NCBI RefSeq assembly: GCF_017874615.1
Contig: NZ_JAGIKV010000007.1
Span: forward strand, 1-64,000
Origin: Paenibacillus xylanexedens
GTDB lineage: Bacteria; Bacillota; Bacilli; Paenibacillales; Paenibacillaceae
DNA: 64,000 nt
Direction of reading: 5' to 3'
The translations under genes and the position numbers were made by a program. The notes beneath the pieces were generated by a model. That model searched no databases and was not told the origin of the DNA. It worked only from the letters and a program-made list of their open reading frames with translations. Shown one piece after another: positions 37,143 to 47,892 of this stretch. Each line of letters starts with the position of its first letter. Position 1 is the first letter of the stretch.

Positions 37143-39323
37143 ATGTCAGACAGCTTTCAAAGTGCCTATCAAGAAGAAGAGTACAGGTTAGAGCGAACGA
37201 TGGAGGAAGTGGATAGTCAGCTGGAACGACTGCAGAACATTCCGGTATACACCGGCCACGACTTCACAGAACAAGTGCTGGAAGCTGGACGCGAAGAGCG
37301 TCGCACCGCCTTGTCCAAGAGCGCGCAGCAACCCTATTTCGGACGCTTGGATTTCGAAGAACAGGGCAGTGGTGCACGGAAACCGCTGTATATTGGCAAA
37401 ATTGGCGTAGACCGCGAAGAGGTGGGAGAGCATCCGCTCGTCATCGACTGGCGTGCTCCTGTCGCAAGCCTGTTTTACTCATTTACGGGAGGGGAAGCCT
37501 CCGCTACGTACGAAGCCCCGGAAGGGCTTATTGAAGGTCTCGTATATCTGAAACGAAACGTTGTCATTCGGCAGCGGATATTGGAACGTGTGGCGGATAC
37601 ATATAACCGTGACAGCGACCAGCCAGCGGTATCTGATGAATTCCTCGTTTATCGTCTGGGAGAGAACAAGGATAACAAACTGCGTGATATCGTATCTACG
37701 ATTCAAGCGGAGCAGGATCTGATTATTCGTGCGGCGAGAAACACCGCATTGATCATTCAGGGTGTAGCCGGATCAGGGAAAACAACGGTTGCCCTGCATC
37801 GGCTTGCCTTTTTGCTATATCAGTATAAGGAGCAGGTATCTGCAGAGAAAATGGTTATTTTTGCACCTAACCACATGTTCCTGGATTACATCTCGGATGT
37901 GCTTCCGGAACTTGGAGTAGGTGATATCCAGCAACGGACATTCCCGGATTGGGCGATGAACCTGCTGGGGCTTGATATGCCTTTGGCGAATACGTCGGAT
38001 ACATTGAACACATGGTTTGAAACTCCAGATGCACGACCTGAATTGAATGATGATGTACCTGGACGTTACAAAGGATCCATCCGTTTCATGGAGCTTATTC
38101 GAGAGTGGCTCTCGGGCATGGAAGAAGATTCCGTACCGGATATGGACTTCAATCCATGGGATGGTAAGGTGCTCAGCAAGACGGAGATCGAGAACTGGTT
38201 CGGTGAGGAATATAAGCATTATCCACTGGCCAAACGCAAAGAACGGGTCATGGCGCGGGTTCACCGCTGGATTGAGATGGAACTTAAGAAACCGATGCCA
38301 GAAGCTGTGCGCAAAGAACGCAAGAAAAAAGCGTCTACTCGTGAGAAAGCTTATGCCAAAAAATGGCCTCAATATGAGCCTCTTACGTTATACAAACAGC
38401 TGTTCAAAGCTACAAAGGGTGGCTCTGTGCCAGCCTCGCTCAGCGGGCTGATTCCAAAACCAGTCATGAAACAAACCGCAGCAGATCTGAAACAGGATAT
38501 CGTCCGTGAAGAGGACCTGCCTGCATTGGTATACATTCATACATTGGTCCATGATATTGAGGGTTCGGAGCGATTCGACCATATTGTGATCGATGAAGCC
38601 CAGGACTTTTCACCTTTCCATGTGGCGTTATTGGATCGTTTCGTCAAAGGGCATTCCTTCACCATACTGGGTGACTTGTCCCAAGGGATTCATGAGTACC
38701 GTGGTGTTCATGCGTGGGAAGAGATGAGTTCTTTATTTCCCGAGGAACAGAATGCATACTTTGCATTGACCCGAAGTTATCGTTCAACGATGGAAATTAT
38801 CGATTATGCCAATACGATTCTAGAACGGGGCGTCAAGAGCGGGATTACGGCGATTCCTGTTTTCCGTAGTGGTGATCCGGTTCGGACGTTGGCTTATGGA
38901 GGCGAAGGGCGGACGGAGAGTCTGGAGCAGGCTTTGAAGGTGTTAACGGTCAAAGACTACCGAACCGTCTCCATCCTGACCCGTACACTGCATGAAGCAG
39001 AGGTACTTCACCGTGAACTACAGGCCGCAGGCTGGGATCTAAACCTGATCGATGGTGGCAAAAAGCAGTACACGGGTGGACACTCTGTTTTACCGGTCTA
39101 TCTGTCCAAAGGGTTGGAGTTTGATGCCGTTATTGTGGCAGACGTAGACCAGAAGCATTATTTGCCAAATGCAGGTGATGCAAAGCTGTTGTACGTTGGT
39201 TGTACACGGGCCTTGCACGAATTGTGGTTGTTCCATGACGGTGAACTGCCGATCTATGCGGCTGCAACACATAATCCCGATGGCGAGTCCGTAACCATTC
39301 AGGGTTGGCCAGAGCTTGGATAG
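37143..39323 (+). CDS. helD: RNA polymerase recycling motor HelD
   Basis: A 726-residue UvrD-like superfamily 1 ATPase. An N-terminal coiled arm (RLERTMEEVDSQLERLQ) is followed by Walker A GVAGSGKTTVA (~205), Walker B FDHIVIDEAQDFS, and motif SYRSTMEI. The middle insert (~280-420) is basic. HelD in Gram-positives prises stalled RNA polymerase from nucleic acid. Bacillus HelD is ~774 residues, so this one is somewhat short. AGGAGG precedes the ATG. It stands alone with its own terminator. Confidence 0.88.
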   Translation: MSDSFQSAYQEEEYRLERTMEEVDSQLERLQNIPVYTGHDFTEQVLEAGREERRTALSKSAQQPYFGRLDFEEQGSGARKPLYIGKIGVDREEVGEHPLVIDWRAPVASLFYSFTGGEASATYEAPEGLIEGLVYLKRNVVIRQRILERVADTYNRDSDQPAVSDEFLVYRLGENKDNKLRDIVSTIQAEQDLIIRAARNTALIIQGVAGSGKTTVALHRLAFLLYQYKEQVSAEKMVIFAPNHMFLDYISDVLPELGVGDIQQRTFPDWAMNLLGLDMPLANTSDTLNTWFETPDARPELNDDVPGRYKGSIRFMELIREWLSGMEEDSVPDMDFNPWDGKVLSKTEIENWFGEEYKHYPLAKRKERVMARVHRWIEMELKKPMPEAVRKERKKKASTREKAYAKKWPQYEPLTLYKQLFKATKGGSVPASLSGLIPKPVMKQTAADLKQDIVREEDLPALVYIHTLVHDIEGSERFDHIVIDEAQDFSPFHVALLDRFVKGHSFTILGDLSQGIHEYRGVHAWEEMSSLFPEEQNAYFALTRSYRSTMEIIDYANTILERGVKSGITAIPVFRSGDPVRTLAYGGEGRTESLEQALKVLTVKDYRTVSILTRTLHEAEVLHRELQAAGWDLNLIDGGKKQYTGGHSVLPVYLSKGLEFDAVIVADVDQKHYLPNAGDAKLLYVGCTRALHELWLFHDGELPIYAAATHNPDGESVTIQGWPELG

Positions 39324-39342
39324 ATAAAGTTTATTTATACAG

Positions 39343-39390
39343 AAAAAGGCATGACGTTTATGGAGAGTCCCATAAGCGCATGCCTTTTTT
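39343..39390. terminator. bidirectional terminator between helD and the EamA gene
   Basis: AAAAAGGCATG pairs with CATGCCTTTTT, and TTTATGG with CCATAAG, with A and T runs at each end. It serves both convergent genes. Confidence 0.9.
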
Positions 39391-39445
39391 GCTTTTGTGC
39401 GAGAAATGATTAATCTTCCAAGGAAGAACGATGAAGAAGTTCAAG

Positions 39446-40348
39446 TTATGTTACTCTACTTTTCATTCTGGATGAGCGACGGTTCACCAGGAATATGCCA
39501 ACACCAATGAATAAACCACCTGCCAATGCAAACCACTGAACGTGTTCTCCTAGTAAAATCCAACTCGATAATACACCAAAGAACGGTGCCAGAAACAGAT
39601 ACGAACTGGTTTGGGCTGGGTCACTATTCTGAAGCAGATAAAACCAGAGTGAGAACTGAATGATGGAGCAAACAAGCGTTAACCAGAGCAGCGCCATAAC
39701 CGAGGTGGTATTGACCATAAAGTGAGGCTGTTCAGTCCATACGCTCAGTAGAAGAAGCGCAGCACCTCCAGCGAGCATCTGATAGGCAGTTAAGACAAAA
39801 GTATCGTAGCCATCACCCCAGCGTTTGATGAGCAATGTGGACACGGCAAAGGAGATCGCTCCACCAAATCCAATCCAAGTTCCGGGGCTAAAGCTCATCT
39901 GCCACCCAAAAGTTAACATTATCCCGATGAAACCGAGTATAACACCGATCCACTGACTGAAACGGTAGGTCACTCTATATAAGAGAGCACTGAGGATAAT
40001 GACCAGTAGCGGATTGGTAAACGTAATAATGGCGGATTCACCGGATGTAATCCAGTTCATGCTGTAGTAGGCGCAGCCCATCACTCCTGCGGATTGGAAC
40101 AGGCCAATAAGGATTATTCTCAACCAAGACTGCCATCCAGTAGGCAAAGGACGTTTACGAAGGAACAAGGCCATCAAGCCACCTGCCAGTATATAACGTA
40201 TGCCCATGAGCAGGAAAGGTGGGGCATATAACATGCCGATCTTGCCAACTGGAAAAGAAGTACCCATGATTAACGTTGTCAAAATGATCAAGATGGTATA
40301 CTTCAAGGGTTTTATGCTTCGGGTATCTTTATCATGAATGGTGCTCAT
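39446..40348 (-). CDS. EamA-family (DMT) exporter
   Basis: A 300-residue protein with ten membrane segments in two EamA halves. The first has IMGTSFPVGKIGMLYAPPFL; the second begins near residue 160. Substrate unknown; many relatives export amino acids or metabolites. Its ATG overlaps the stop of a 21-codon frame (ATGA). The LysR gene on the other side of the 135-base divergent gap is the likely regulator. Confidence 0.9.
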   Translation of the reverse strand: MSTIHDKDTRSIKPLKYTILIILTTLIMGTSFPVGKIGMLYAPPFLLMGIRYILAGGLMALFLRKRPLPTGWQSWLRIILIGLFQSAGVMGCAYYSMNWITSGESAIITFTNPLLVIILSALLYRVTYRFSQWIGVILGFIGIMLTFGWQMSFSPGTWIGFGGAISFAVSTLLIKRWGDGYDTFVLTAYQMLAGGAALLLLSVWTEQPHFMVNTTSVMALLWLTLVCSIIQFSLWFYLLQNSDPAQTSSYLFLAPFFGVLSSWILLGEHVQWFALAGGLFIGVGIFLVNRRSSRMKSRVT

Positions 40349-40410
40349 AACGTCTGTCCGCTATCTACAATAATTAGCTGTCCGGTCATTCTGTTTTTCC
40401 AGTATGTCAT
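40345..40410 (-). pseudogene. C-terminal fossil of a short-chain dehydrogenase
   Basis: A 21-codon frame ends in RMTGQLIIVDSGQTL. This matches the tail of FabG-like short-chain dehydrogenases (TGQ-hydrophobic-VDGG), with one Gly as Ser. A GGAGTG site lies before its ATG, and its stop overlaps the EamA ATG by 4 bases. The rest of such a gene is absent. It may survive as a leader that couples translation into the exporter. Confidence 0.5.
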
Positions 40411-40431
40411 GTGAACACTCCTTATCATCAT

Positions 40432-40447
40432 CCAGTCAGATGACTGG
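40432..40447. promoter_or_regulatory. perfect inverted repeat, possible LysR operator
   Basis: CCAGTCA-GA-TGACTGG is perfect over 7-base arms. It is in the divergent gap between the EamA and LysR genes, upstream of both. Confidence 0.5.
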
Positions 40448-40464
40448 TTTGGGATCTATATGAA

Positions 40465-40494
40465 TTGTAGTCCGGTTTACACATGAAGTATAAT
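40465..40494 (+). promoter_or_regulatory. lysR promoter
   Basis: TTGTAG, 18 bases, TATAAT. It lies ~50 bases before the LysR start, next to the inverted repeat. Confidence 0.5.
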
Positions 40495-40545
40495 GATTGG
40501 TAATGAAGCAGATATCATTTTGAATGATGTCAGAGTGGAGGGACC

Positions 40546-41436
40546 ATGGAGAGCGGGGATCTTAGAATATTTCAGTGTGTTGCACAGGAAGGGAATCTGA
40601 CCAAAGCTGCTTCTAAACTGGGGTATGTTCAATCCAACGTAACGGCACGAATCCGGCATCTGGAAGCAGAAGTAGGTACAACGTTGTTCATTCGTCATAA
40701 CCGAGGCATGACGTTATCTCCAGCCGGAGAGATGCTGCTGACCTATGCAGATAAAATTATTGGTTTGCTGAATGATGCTTCCAAGGCGCTTCGGGCGACG
40801 AGCACACCATCGGGTCCAATGCGAATAGGGTCTACACAAACCGCGGCGGCTGTGCGACTACCTGAACTTTTCGTCAGATATTATAAACAGTATCCAGATG
40901 TCTCCTTGTCACTGGTTACTGGTAATTCGCAGATGCTTATGGATCAAGTGATTGGGTATGAATTGGAGGGAGCATTTATAGGCTGTCCCTGTGATCACCC
41001 TGACATCGTTTCTATTCCCGTATTTGATGAGGAACTATTTGTTGTCTATTCTGGTATGGGTCCTACGGATGAAGATCTTAAGAGTAAACCCATTCTTGTC
41101 TACAGCATGGGGTGTTCCTATCGTCAGGTTTTGGAGGAATGGTTAGAAGTGGGTGGTGTTACCCGCCCAGTGATTATGGAATTTGGAACCCTTGAAGCGA
41201 TTATTAGTGGGGTTACGTCCGGCATGGGAATTTCCTTGTTACCAGAGATTGTGATTAGGCATCAGATCAAAAATGGATTACTGCGCACGCATACACTCCC
41301 CGTAGGTATGAATCGCATGATGACTCATTTTATTACTCGCAAGGATGCCTTTGTCAGCAGTGCACTTCATGCATTTATGGCTATGTTACCGCGAGAGTAT
41401 GATATGATAGAGAGTGGAGAACCATCAGAGGTATAA
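40546..41436 (+). CDS. LysR-family transcriptional regulator
   Basis: A 296-residue regulator. The N-terminal winged helix has the classic LysR layout (FQCVAQEGNLTKAASKLGYV, QSNVTARIRHLEAEVGTTLF). The ligand-binding half from ~90 contains a substrate-cleft pattern close to the CzcR/YwqM branch. GAGGGACC is upstream. Divergent from the EamA exporter, the common pairing of a LysR with the transporter it controls. Confidence 0.92.
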   Translation: MESGDLRIFQCVAQEGNLTKAASKLGYVQSNVTARIRHLEAEVGTTLFIRHNRGMTLSPAGEMLLTYADKIIGLLNDASKALRATSTPSGPMRIGSTQTAAAVRLPELFVRYYKQYPDVSLSLVTGNSQMLMDQVIGYELEGAFIGCPCDHPDIVSIPVFDEELFVVYSGMGPTDEDLKSKPILVYSMGCSYRQVLEEWLEVGGVTRPVIMEFGTLEAIISGVTSGMGISLLPEIVIRHQIKNGLLRTHTLPVGMNRMMTHFITRKDAFVSSALHAFMAMLPREYDMIESGEPSEV

Positions 41437-41478
41437 TTGTAATCAAGGCAAGGCAATCCGTTAAGGAAGTGATGAGCA

Positions 41479-42786
41479 ATGGATTTATTTTCGTTTCAAC
41501 AGGACTCAAAACCACAAGCTAGACTGCTCGCGGACCGCTTGCGGCCAGAGCATCTGGATGAATATATTGGACAGGAACATATTATTGGACCGGGGAAATT
41601 ACTCCGGCGCGCCATCGAGGCTGATCAGATTTCGTCAATCTTGTTATACGGCCCGCCGGGATGTGGCAAGACTACCTTGGCACATATTATTTCCCAGCAA
41701 ACGCAAGGACAGTTTGTACGTCTGAATGCGGTGGAAGCTTCCGTCAAGGATGTGCGTGAGGTCATCGAACAGGCGCAAACGAACAAACAGCTGTATGGAA
41801 CGAAAACCATTTTGTTCCTCGACGAGGTACATCGGTTTAACAGTTCACGTCAGGATGCGCTATTGCCAGCGGTAGAGAAGGGCACGATTATTTTTATCGG
41901 CGCGACAACAGAGAATCCCTTTCATTATGTCAATGGAGCCTTGATGAGTCGATCCACCCTGTTCCAGCTAGAATCACTGAACAAGGAGCATTCGCTTATT
42001 GCGATGCGCAGAGCATTGAGTGATACGGACAAAGGTCTGGGGTTCATGGAACTGCATGCGGACGACGAAGCGCTTGAGCATATTGCAACGATGGCCAACG
42101 GAGATATTCGGCGTGCGCTTAACGCGCTTGAACTGGCTGCGTTGACCACGCCACCGGAGAAGGATGGGTCCATTCATATTACGCTTAGTGTAGCTGAAGA
42201 GTCTATTCGGCGCCCCATTGTGAAGGCGGATGAATCCACACAGTATGATGTGTTGTCTGCATTTCACAAGAGTATTCGGGGTTCCAGTGATGCGGCGCTG
42301 TTCTGGTTTCTATACGCGGTGGAGAAGCTCGGCATGGACCCGATGACCTTCATTCGGCGTCTGATTGCAGCGAGCAGTGAAGATATTGGACTTGCGAACC
42401 CGCAAGCCATGACTCAGGCGATTGGAGCACTTGATGCGTACCGAAATAACGGCTGGCCCGAAGCCAAGCTGAACATTGCACAAGCGATACTGTTTGCGGT
42501 CGAAAGTCCAAAATCCAATGCGGTGTACACCGCCATTTCCAAAGCCATGAACGCGATTGATGAGGTAAAATCGGCAGAAGTTCCGCTTCACTTGCGAGAT
42601 ACGCATTACTCGGGTGCCTTGAAGCTCGGACATGAGGGCTATCAATATCCGCACAATTACCCTGGGCATTATGTGAAGCAAGAATATTTGCCAAAGCAAC
42701 TCTCACGGAGAGTATTCTATGAGGCAACGGAGCAAGGCAACGAATCGAAGATCAGGCTGAACCAACAGCGGCGCAGAGAACTGTAA
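41479..42786 (+). CDS. rarA: replication-associated recombination protein RarA (MgsA)
   Basis: A 435-residue AAA+ ATPase acting at stalled replication forks. It has Walker A GPPGCGKTTLA (~59), Walker B LFLDEVHRFN, sensor 1 IGATTENPF, and the MgsA C-terminal domain with HYSGALKLGHEGYQYPHNYP. Length is normal. AAGGAAG upstream. It is followed by the fluC pair. Confidence 0.95.
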   Translation: MDLFSFQQDSKPQARLLADRLRPEHLDEYIGQEHIIGPGKLLRRAIEADQISSILLYGPPGCGKTTLAHIISQQTQGQFVRLNAVEASVKDVREVIEQAQTNKQLYGTKTILFLDEVHRFNSSRQDALLPAVEKGTIIFIGATTENPFHYVNGALMSRSTLFQLESLNKEHSLIAMRRALSDTDKGLGFMELHADDEALEHIATMANGDIRRALNALELAALTTPPEKDGSIHITLSVAEESIRRPIVKADESTQYDVLSAFHKSIRGSSDAALFWFLYAVEKLGMDPMTFIRRLIAASSEDIGLANPQAMTQAIGALDAYRNNGWPEAKLNIAQAILFAVESPKSNAVYTAISKAMNAIDEVKSAEVPLHLRDTHYSGALKLGHEGYQYPHNYPGHYVKQEYLPKQLSRRVFYEATEQGNESKIRLNQQRRREL

Positions 42787-42818
42787 GACAGACAGATCAC
42801 TCGGGAGATGCACACAAC

Positions 42819-43220
42819 ATGAAAGAGCTTTTGTATATAGGGGCGGGTGGATTTCTCGGTACATTAACCCGATATGCCATACAGTTAGCGATACCCACTG
42901 TCCATGGGGGGTTCCCTTGGGCGGTGCTGTTAATCAATGCGATTGGCAGCCTTTTTTTGGGTTGGTTCTTTACCATAGCTGTTCCAGGCAAAATAACACC
43001 ACAACTTCGACTGGCGATTGGTACAGGTTTTACTGGCGCATTTACGACATTTTCCACGTATACACTGGATATTGTTCGTTTATCCGAAGGGGGCGAATGG
43101 ATCAGTGCCGCTATTTATATGATCGTAAGTCTGTTGGCAGGATTGTTGCTCTGTGCGCTGGGAATAAGCCATGGACAGCGTATGTTGGGAGCACCAAGAC
43201 AAGAGGGTGATGCCTCATGA
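42819..43220 (+). CDS. fluoride channel subunit FluC/CrcB, first copy
   Basis: A 133-residue protein with four spans. The Fluc marks are TRYAIQL in TM1-2, INAIGSLFLG (conserved Asn) and GFTGAFTTFSTYTLD (Phe box and sodium site). Fluc channels export fluoride as dimers in dual topology. It overlaps the next copy by 4 bases (ATGA), so two unlike subunits probably pair. I see no fluoride riboswitch upstream. Confidence 0.93.
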   Translation: MKELLYIGAGGFLGTLTRYAIQLAIPTVHGGFPWAVLLINAIGSLFLGWFFTIAVPGKITPQLRLAIGTGFTGAFTTFSTYTLDIVRLSEGGEWISAAIYMIVSLLAGLLLCALGISHGQRMLGAPRQEGDAS

Positions 43221-43576
43221 TCCTGTGGATTGGTTTTGCAGGTGTGCTGGGTGCGGTACTGCGTTACAGTCTGGGAAAATGGGTCTCTGGCTTGCTGGGA
43301 ACGGCTTTTCCATGGGGAACATGGATCATCAACATCAGTGGTTCACTGCTGCTTGGGTTGTTATACGGGTGGCACCAATCTACAATGATCTCAGATGGAA
43401 TCTGGGTGATGTGGGGAACCGGATTTTGCGGTGCGTACACGACGTTCTCTACGTTTGGTTATGAGACGTTAGGACTTCTGGGTCGACAACGATACGCAAG
43501 CGCGGCGCTCTACGTTGTCAGTTCGGTTGTAGTTGGGGTGTTGGCTGCCTGGGCAGGAGTCTGGTTGACTGCATAA
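43217..43576 (+). CDS. fluoride channel subunit FluC/CrcB, second copy
   Basis: A 119-residue protein with four spans and the Fluc motifs LRYSLGKW, INISGSLLLG and GFCGAYTTFSTFGYE. It is shorter than the first copy and differs in sequence. It overlaps it by 4 bases, the usual set-up for heterodimeric Fluc where each subunit has a fixed opposite orientation. Confidence 0.93.
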   Translation: MILWIGFAGVLGAVLRYSLGKWVSGLLGTAFPWGTWIINISGSLLLGLLYGWHQSTMISDGIWVMWGTGFCGAYTTFSTFGYETLGLLGRQRYASAALYVVSSVVVGVLAAWAGVWLTA

Positions 43577-43612
43577 CGAACTATTTTTAATTTTTTTGCA
43601 AAAATAAGCAGG

Positions 43613-43655
43613 AAAAAAGCCATCCTTCATGGTATACATGAAAGACGGCTTTTTT
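43613..43655. terminator. bidirectional terminator between fluC and mnmA
   Basis: AAAAAAGCC pairs with GGCTTTTTT, TTTCATG with CTTCATG region around GTATA. A and T runs at both ends serve the two convergent genes. Confidence 0.88.
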
Positions 43656-43707
43656 AATAGGGATACACGGTATTGTGTATAATCTGCATTTTAATGGACA
43701 AGCTCTA

Positions 43708-45042
<1,335 letters not shown>

Positions 45043-45153
45043 CTAATTTCTATGCTTCTCCGCTGTGGACAGATCTTGAAACATACGGTCATGGACCATA
45101 GGATTAAATATAAAGTTTCCAATTGTTTCTGAAAATTGAAAGAGGTGACTCCT

Positions 45154-45573
45154 TTGAAAATATCGACAAAAGGCCGTTACGGCCTCACAATCATGATGGA
45201 GCTTGCTGCCAGAATAGGCGAAGGCCCTACATCACTTAAAAGCATTGCTGAGCGCAACCAGCTTTCGGAGCATTACCTGGAGCAACTGATCGCTCCACTG
45301 CGTAATGCAGGACTGGTGAAGAGCATTAGAGGTGCTTACGGCGGTTATATCCTTGCGGGTGATCCTGCAACCGTAACTGCAGGCGATGTAATCCGTGTAC
45401 TGGAAGGGCCAATCTCTCCAGTAGATTTCACAGAGGAAGATGATCCGGCGAAACGTGATCTGTGGTTGCGTATTCGTGACGGGATTGCGGAAGTGTTGGA
45501 TTCCACAACACTGAAAGACCTGATTACCTTCCAGGATCAGGACAAAAAAGATAGCTACATGTTTTATATTTAA
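45154..45573 (+). CDS. cymR: cysteine metabolism repressor CymR (Rrf2 family)
   Basis: A 139-residue repressor nearly like Bacillus CymR along its length, with KISTKGRYGLTIMMELAAR, SEHYLEQLIAPLRNAGLVKS and AGDVIRVLEGPISPV. It lacks the Fe-S cysteines of IscR. CymR binds CysK to repress sulfur genes. TTG 45154 with AAAGAGGTGA upstream. It is followed by iscS, as in Bacillus. Confidence 0.93.
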   Translation: MKISTKGRYGLTIMMELAARIGEGPTSLKSIAERNQLSEHYLEQLIAPLRNAGLVKSIRGAYGGYILAGDPATVTAGDVIRVLEGPISPVDFTEEDDPAKRDLWLRIRDGIAEVLDSTTLKDLITFQDQDKKDSYMFYI

Positions 45574-45610
45574 CAATGACTGCGATGAGCATGACATGGT
45601 AACATACTTG

Positions 45611-45630
45611 AGCCCCCATTTGGGGGCTTT
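45611..45630 (+). terminator. weak terminator or pause hairpin between cymR and iscS
   Basis: AGCCCCC/GGGGGCT, four-base loop, then TTTAT. The short T run allows read-through into iscS. Confidence 0.5.
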
Positions 45631-45685
45631 ATCCATGCCATAACAGAAAAATAAGATAATTTAACATATAACGGGGTGAAGATAA

Positions 45686-46837
45686 ATGAAACGAATTTAT
45701 TTGGATCACGCCGCATCGACACCTATGCATCCACAAGTCGCAGAAGCGATGATGAACGTCATGACAGGACAATTTGGCAATGCATCAAGTATCCATGCCT
45801 TTGGGCGTGAGGCCAAACGGACTGTCAGCGGAGCAAGGGATGTCATTGCGGCGTCTTTGGGCTGTTTCCCGGACGAATTGGTATTCACCGGAGGCGGCAC
45901 GGAGAGCGACAATCTGGCCATTTTCGGTGCAGTCTCATCCAGACAGGATAAGGGGAAACACGTCATTACGACCGCAATTGAGCACCATGCTGTCTTGCAT
46001 ACGTGTCAGGAATTGGAGCGGCAAGGTTATGAAGTAACCTATCTATCTGTGGATCGTCATGGACGAATAAATCTGGATGAGTTGCAAGAGGCCATTCGGC
46101 CGGATACGGTGCTGATTACCATGATGTATGCCAACAATGAAGTAGGCACGATTCAGCCGATCCGTGAGGTGGGTGAGCTTGCACGTCAGCATAATATCCT
46201 TTTCCATACCGATGCAGTTCAGGCTCTGGGCAGCCAGAATATTTCCTGTAAGGAACTGCCTGTGGATCTGATCAGCTTCTCTGCGCATAAAATCAACGGA
46301 CCTCAGGGCGTGGGTGCACTTTATGTACGGCGAGGTATTGTGCTGGAAGCTAGAGCTCATGGTGGCCTGCAAGAGCGTCAGCGTCGCGCTGGTACGGAAA
46401 ATATCGCAGGTATTACCGGATTTGCAGAGGCTCTCAAGATTGCATCAGTACATACGGAGATGCATCGTCAGCATGATTTGGCATTGCGGAAGCTTTTGTT
46501 GCAACAGCTTGAAATTCATGTGGGGACGGAGCATTTTCACGTGAATGGACACCCGGACCATACGCTGCCAAACATCCTGAATATCAGCTTTCCGGAAGTG
46601 TCCACAGAGACAATGTTAATGAATCTGGATATGGAAGGGATTGCTGTTGCAAGCGGTTCTGCCTGCACTTCCGGTTCACTTGAAGTCTCTCATGTGCTCA
46701 AAGCGATGAAATTGCCTGAAACATTTTTACACTCTGCGATTCGATTTAGCTGGGGATTGGGTAATACTACGGAAGAAATCATGATAACCGCCGAAAAAAT
46801 TGGAACCATTCTTGGACGACTGCGTAATAGACCCTAA
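45686..46837 (+). CDS. cysteine desulfurase (IscS/NifS family)
   Basis: A 383-residue PLP enzyme that gives sulfur from cysteine. The N-terminal YLDHAASTPMHPQV, the lysine in SFSAHKINGPQG and the cysteine loop SGSACTSGSLEVSHVL are seen. Likely sulfur donor for MnmA, equal to Bacillus YrvO. GGGGTGA before the ATG. It follows cymR, which would tie expression to cysteine level. Confidence 0.93.
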   Translation: MKRIYLDHAASTPMHPQVAEAMMNVMTGQFGNASSIHAFGREAKRTVSGARDVIAASLGCFPDELVFTGGGTESDNLAIFGAVSSRQDKGKHVITTAIEHHAVLHTCQELERQGYEVTYLSVDRHGRINLDELQEAIRPDTVLITMMYANNEVGTIQPIREVGELARQHNILFHTDAVQALGSQNISCKELPVDLISFSAHKINGPQGVGALYVRRGIVLEARAHGGLQERQRRAGTENIAGITGFAEALKIASVHTEMHRQHDLALRKLLLQQLEIHVGTEHFHVNGHPDHTLPNILNISFPEVSTETMLMNLDMEGIAVASGSACTSGSLEVSHVLKAMKLPETFLHSAIRFSWGLGNTTEEIMITAEKIGTILGRLRNRP

Positions 46838-47001
46838 GGGGAACTTTACACATGGAACAGAAGGAGGGAAGAAGTTCCATTTCATCGGTTGGATAGAAGC
46901 GGTTTTGATGATCGGCGTCTGATTGCCACTCATCAACTTTGGGCATACCTAGCAATAGCGCCGCGTCTATTTAATGATAAGAAGATGAGGGGGACCCAGC
47001 G

Positions 47002-47523
47002 ATGAAGCTTCAGGAAATGATCGGACTTGCCGTTTTTGATGTTGAGGACGGGAAGCAGGTCGGTAAAATCCAGGATTTCATTGTGAATGATGATTGGGAG
47101 ATCGAAGGCATTGAGCTTGAGAACAAAGGTCTGTTTACCAATCATGTCAAAATCGTGCAGTGGCAAGATATCGTTGCCTACGGCGAAGATGCCGTCATGA
47201 TCCGTAATCAACAGGCTGTCCGCAAGACGGGAGCCGACGACATAAAATACACGTACCTCCTCGGTCGGTCTAAATTGAAGGAGATGTCCGTGCTCACCGA
47301 AGAAGGTTTGCTGCTCGGGCGTGTCTCCGATGTTTATTTTGACCAAGAGTTGGGAAATACAATAATAGGGATTGAAATTACGGACGGTTTTGTGTCCGAT
47401 CTGATCGAGGGCCGCAAATGGCTGCCATGTACAAGCGATATGTCCATCGGGGAAAGTGCCATTATGGTGCCGTCTCTGAGTGAACAACGCTTGGAAAATG
47501 CCATTCATTCTGTTAATGGATAG
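47002..47523 (+). CDS. PRC-barrel domain protein (YrrD-like)
   Basis: A 173-residue protein with two PRC-barrel units: ~1-75 (GLAVFDVEDGKQVGKIQDF) and ~90-165 (VLTEEGLLLGRVSDVYFD). No signal peptide. Bacillus YrrD has the same build and place; its function is unknown. GAGGGGGA precedes the ATG. Confidence 0.8.
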   Translation: MKLQEMIGLAVFDVEDGKQVGKIQDFIVNDDWEIEGIELENKGLFTNHVKIVQWQDIVAYGEDAVMIRNQQAVRKTGADDIKYTYLLGRSKLKEMSVLTEEGLLLGRVSDVYFDQELGNTIIGIEITDGFVSDLIEGRKWLPCTSDMSIGESAIMVPSLSEQRLENAIHSVNG

Positions 47524-47533
47524 GTGAACGAAT

Positions 47534-47743
47534 ATGAAATGTCCAAACTGTAGTTCCAAAGATATCGGGAAAATTGGTTCCCACCAGTTTTATTGCTGGG
47601 GATGCTTTATCGAATTAACGGTGAACGGTGAGAAAATGTCTGTATATCAGGTGGAAGAAGACGGTACGCTGAGCTCCCTGGATGATCTCTTTTTCGGGGA
47701 CGAGCTGCCGCAAGACTTCCCTCATCTTCACGCTTCTTCTTAA
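47534..47743 (+). CDS. small zinc-ribbon protein
   Basis: A 69-residue protein with two CxxC pairs (CPNCSSKDIG and CWGCFIEL) forming a likely zinc ribbon in the first 27 residues, then an acidic tail (SSLDDLFFGDELP). Ten bases after the YrrD-like gene, with GGTGA upstream, so translated from the same transcript. Function not known. Confidence 0.75.
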   Translation: MKCPNCSSKDIGKIGSHQFYCWGCFIELTVNGEKMSVYQVEEDGTLSSLDDLFFGDELPQDFPHLHASS

Positions 47744-47892
47744 TAAGCAGGATAACTTCCTCTATATGCGGTTTCATGACAATGTCTGTCATGAGAGGCT
47801 GTCGTTACTTGTTGGCAGATGTATATAGATGCGGTTACATAGTGGTTCGGCTGGTGTATGGTTGATTATATGCTAACCTATACTGCAAAATG

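Noticed and set aside
42787-42818. Fluoride riboswitch before fluC
   Set aside because: The gap after rarA is only ~30 bases and shows no such element.
46838-47001. Short frame MEQKEGRSSISSVG after iscS
   Set aside because: Only 14 codons, no fitting ribosome site and no likeness to a known leader peptide.
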